A DNA stretch of 5,765 nucleotides. It comes from Oscillospiraceae bacterium. Its GTDB lineage: Bacteria; Bacillota; Clostridia; Oscillospirales; Oscillospiraceae. Position 1 is the first letter of the stretch. Every line of letters begins with the position of its first letter. The DNA is taken from contig JAFZQQ010000267.1 in assembly GCA_017620315.1 (NCBI GenBank), positions 1 to 5,765 of the forward strand, written 5' to 3'. The position numbers and the translations under genes are program-made. The notes under the pieces were generated by a model. It was given only the letters and a program-made list of their open reading frames with translations, was not told the origin of the DNA and did no database searches. This document shows positions 5,244 to 5,765 of this stretch, piece by piece.

Positions 5244-5495
5244 TTATCGAAGCATCAGAAAAGCCAAAAAGGTAAATGTCAGAGAAATCGCCGCCCAGAT
5301 AAGGCAGTCTCGGCGGGAGTGTGAAAGCGTTTTTCGTTCCTCTGTGTTCAATGCTTCCCCGTAATGCTTTCTACTTGACAGATCGCCCCATTGCCTGCCT
5401 TTTGCCCAGGCAACAGCCAACGTGACAAGCGCGATCCCAAGGAAAGCCGCGAACAGGATCAGCATCGTCGTCTCGTTTCCTGTTTCCCGGTACAT
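5244..5495 (-). CDS. Small two-helix membrane protein of unknown function between ruvA and ruvB
   Basis: An 83-residue protein I do not recognise. Residues 11-30 form a strongly hydrophobic helix and residues 64-81 a second. Between them is a polar, basic loop of about 33 residues (KGRQW...RKHYGEALNTEERKTLSHSRRD). This suggests a two-pass membrane protein with a mostly cytosolic loop, both ends facing out by the positive-inside rule. The first ATG overlaps the ruvA stop as TAATG, which suggests coupled translation. An alternative ATG at 5463-5465 starts right at the first helix and has AGGA about 12 bases upstream; it gives 73 residues and is nearly as plausible. The gene is packed between ruvA and ruvB on the same strand, so it is co-expressed with them, but nothing in its sequence links it to recombination. 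Confidence 0.75.
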   Translation of the reverse strand: MYRETGNETTMLILFAAFLGIALVTLAVAWAKGRQWGDLSSRKHYGEALNTEERKTLSHSRRDCLIWAAISLTFTFLAFLMLR

Positions 5496-5765
5496 TATTT
5501 GACCATTCGGCGAAGAGCCTGGCGAACTATCTCCTCAAGCGGGAGCGCGTCGACGTCCAGACCCTTCATCGCGGCGGCAACGTCGCTCTGAGAATAACCC
5601 AGCACCGCAAGCGCCTGTGCGGCTTCGACTGCCTTTCCGCCTCCCGACGCAGCTGCTGCGGCGGGCACAAAGCCACCGCTCTGCTGCTCCTTTGCCAGCT
5701 TGTCCTTAAGCTCAAGGATTATTCTTTGCGCTATCTTCTTACCTATACCCGGCGCAATCGTCAGC
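5495..5765 (-). CDS. ruvA: Holliday junction branch migration subunit RuvA, C-terminal part
   Basis: About 89 codons of RuvA are visible; the N-terminal OB-fold domain and first part of the helix-hairpin-helix domain lie beyond the right edge. RuvA forms tetramers that hold the four-way junction and load RuvB rings. The visible part opens with LTIAPGIGKKIAQRIILELKD, the second helix-hairpin-helix motif with its GIGKK(x)A(x)RI signature. A flexible Ala/Gly-rich linker follows (GGFVPAAAAASGGGK). The last domain, the small three-helix domain III that binds RuvB (EAAQALAVLGYSQSDVAAAM ... VRQALRRMVK), closes the protein. The stop TAA overlaps the next ATG by one base. I translated this part by hand from the sequence. 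Confidence 0.96.
   Translation of the reverse strand, partial: LTIAPGIGKKIAQRIILELKDKLAKEQQSGGFVPAAAAASGGGKAVEAAQALAVLGYSQSDVAAAMKGLDVDALPLEEIVRQALRRMVK

Overview
The window looks like an ordinary chromosomal housekeeping region of a Gram-positive, low-to-mid GC member of the Firmicutes, most likely a Clostridia-type organism. This rests on gene content: a type-A RNase P RNA, a TrmK/Nif3 pair, a SigH-type sigma factor, a CxxC 'hybrid-cluster-associated' DUF1858 protein and a twin zinc-ribbon small protein, a combination typical of Clostridia. SigH hints at a sporulating lineage but does not prove it. I see no transposase, integrase, CRISPR array, phage gene or tRNA.

Layout. The 3' part of rnpB (RNase P RNA) enters from the left on the plus strand and ends in a perfect GC-rich hairpin near 233-266. 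Everything else is on the minus strand and converges on that hairpin. Reading in the direction of transcription, from the right edge leftwards: ruvA (C-terminal part only), a small two-helix membrane protein, ruvB, a sigH-like sigma factor, a twin zinc-ribbon small protein, a DUF1858 redox-disulfide protein, trmK, a Nif3-family metal protein, and yebC. No gap between genes exceeds about 170 bases; the gaps hold promoters and terminators.

How the genes group. ruvA, the membrane protein and ruvB are tightly packed (a TAATG overlap, then a 15-base gap) and form one transcription unit for the Holliday-junction branch-migration motor. sigH has its own near-consensus promoter, placed so close to the ATG that the mRNA would be leaderless or nearly so. 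The zinc-ribbon gene follows and ends at a strong terminator. That terminator directly abuts a promoter for the DUF1858 gene, which ends at another hairpin whose T-run touches the ribosome-binding site of trmK. trmK and the Nif3 gene overlap by 17 bases, so they are probably co-translated. A hairpin after the Nif3 gene encloses what looks like the yebC promoter.

The genes themselves are well-known families. The points most worth a second look are in the control DNA: the leaderless-looking sigH start, the promoter nested in a terminator before yebC, the terminator jammed against the trmK start, and the unrecognised membrane protein inserted between ruvA and ruvB. I did not find a convincing new multi-gene system.
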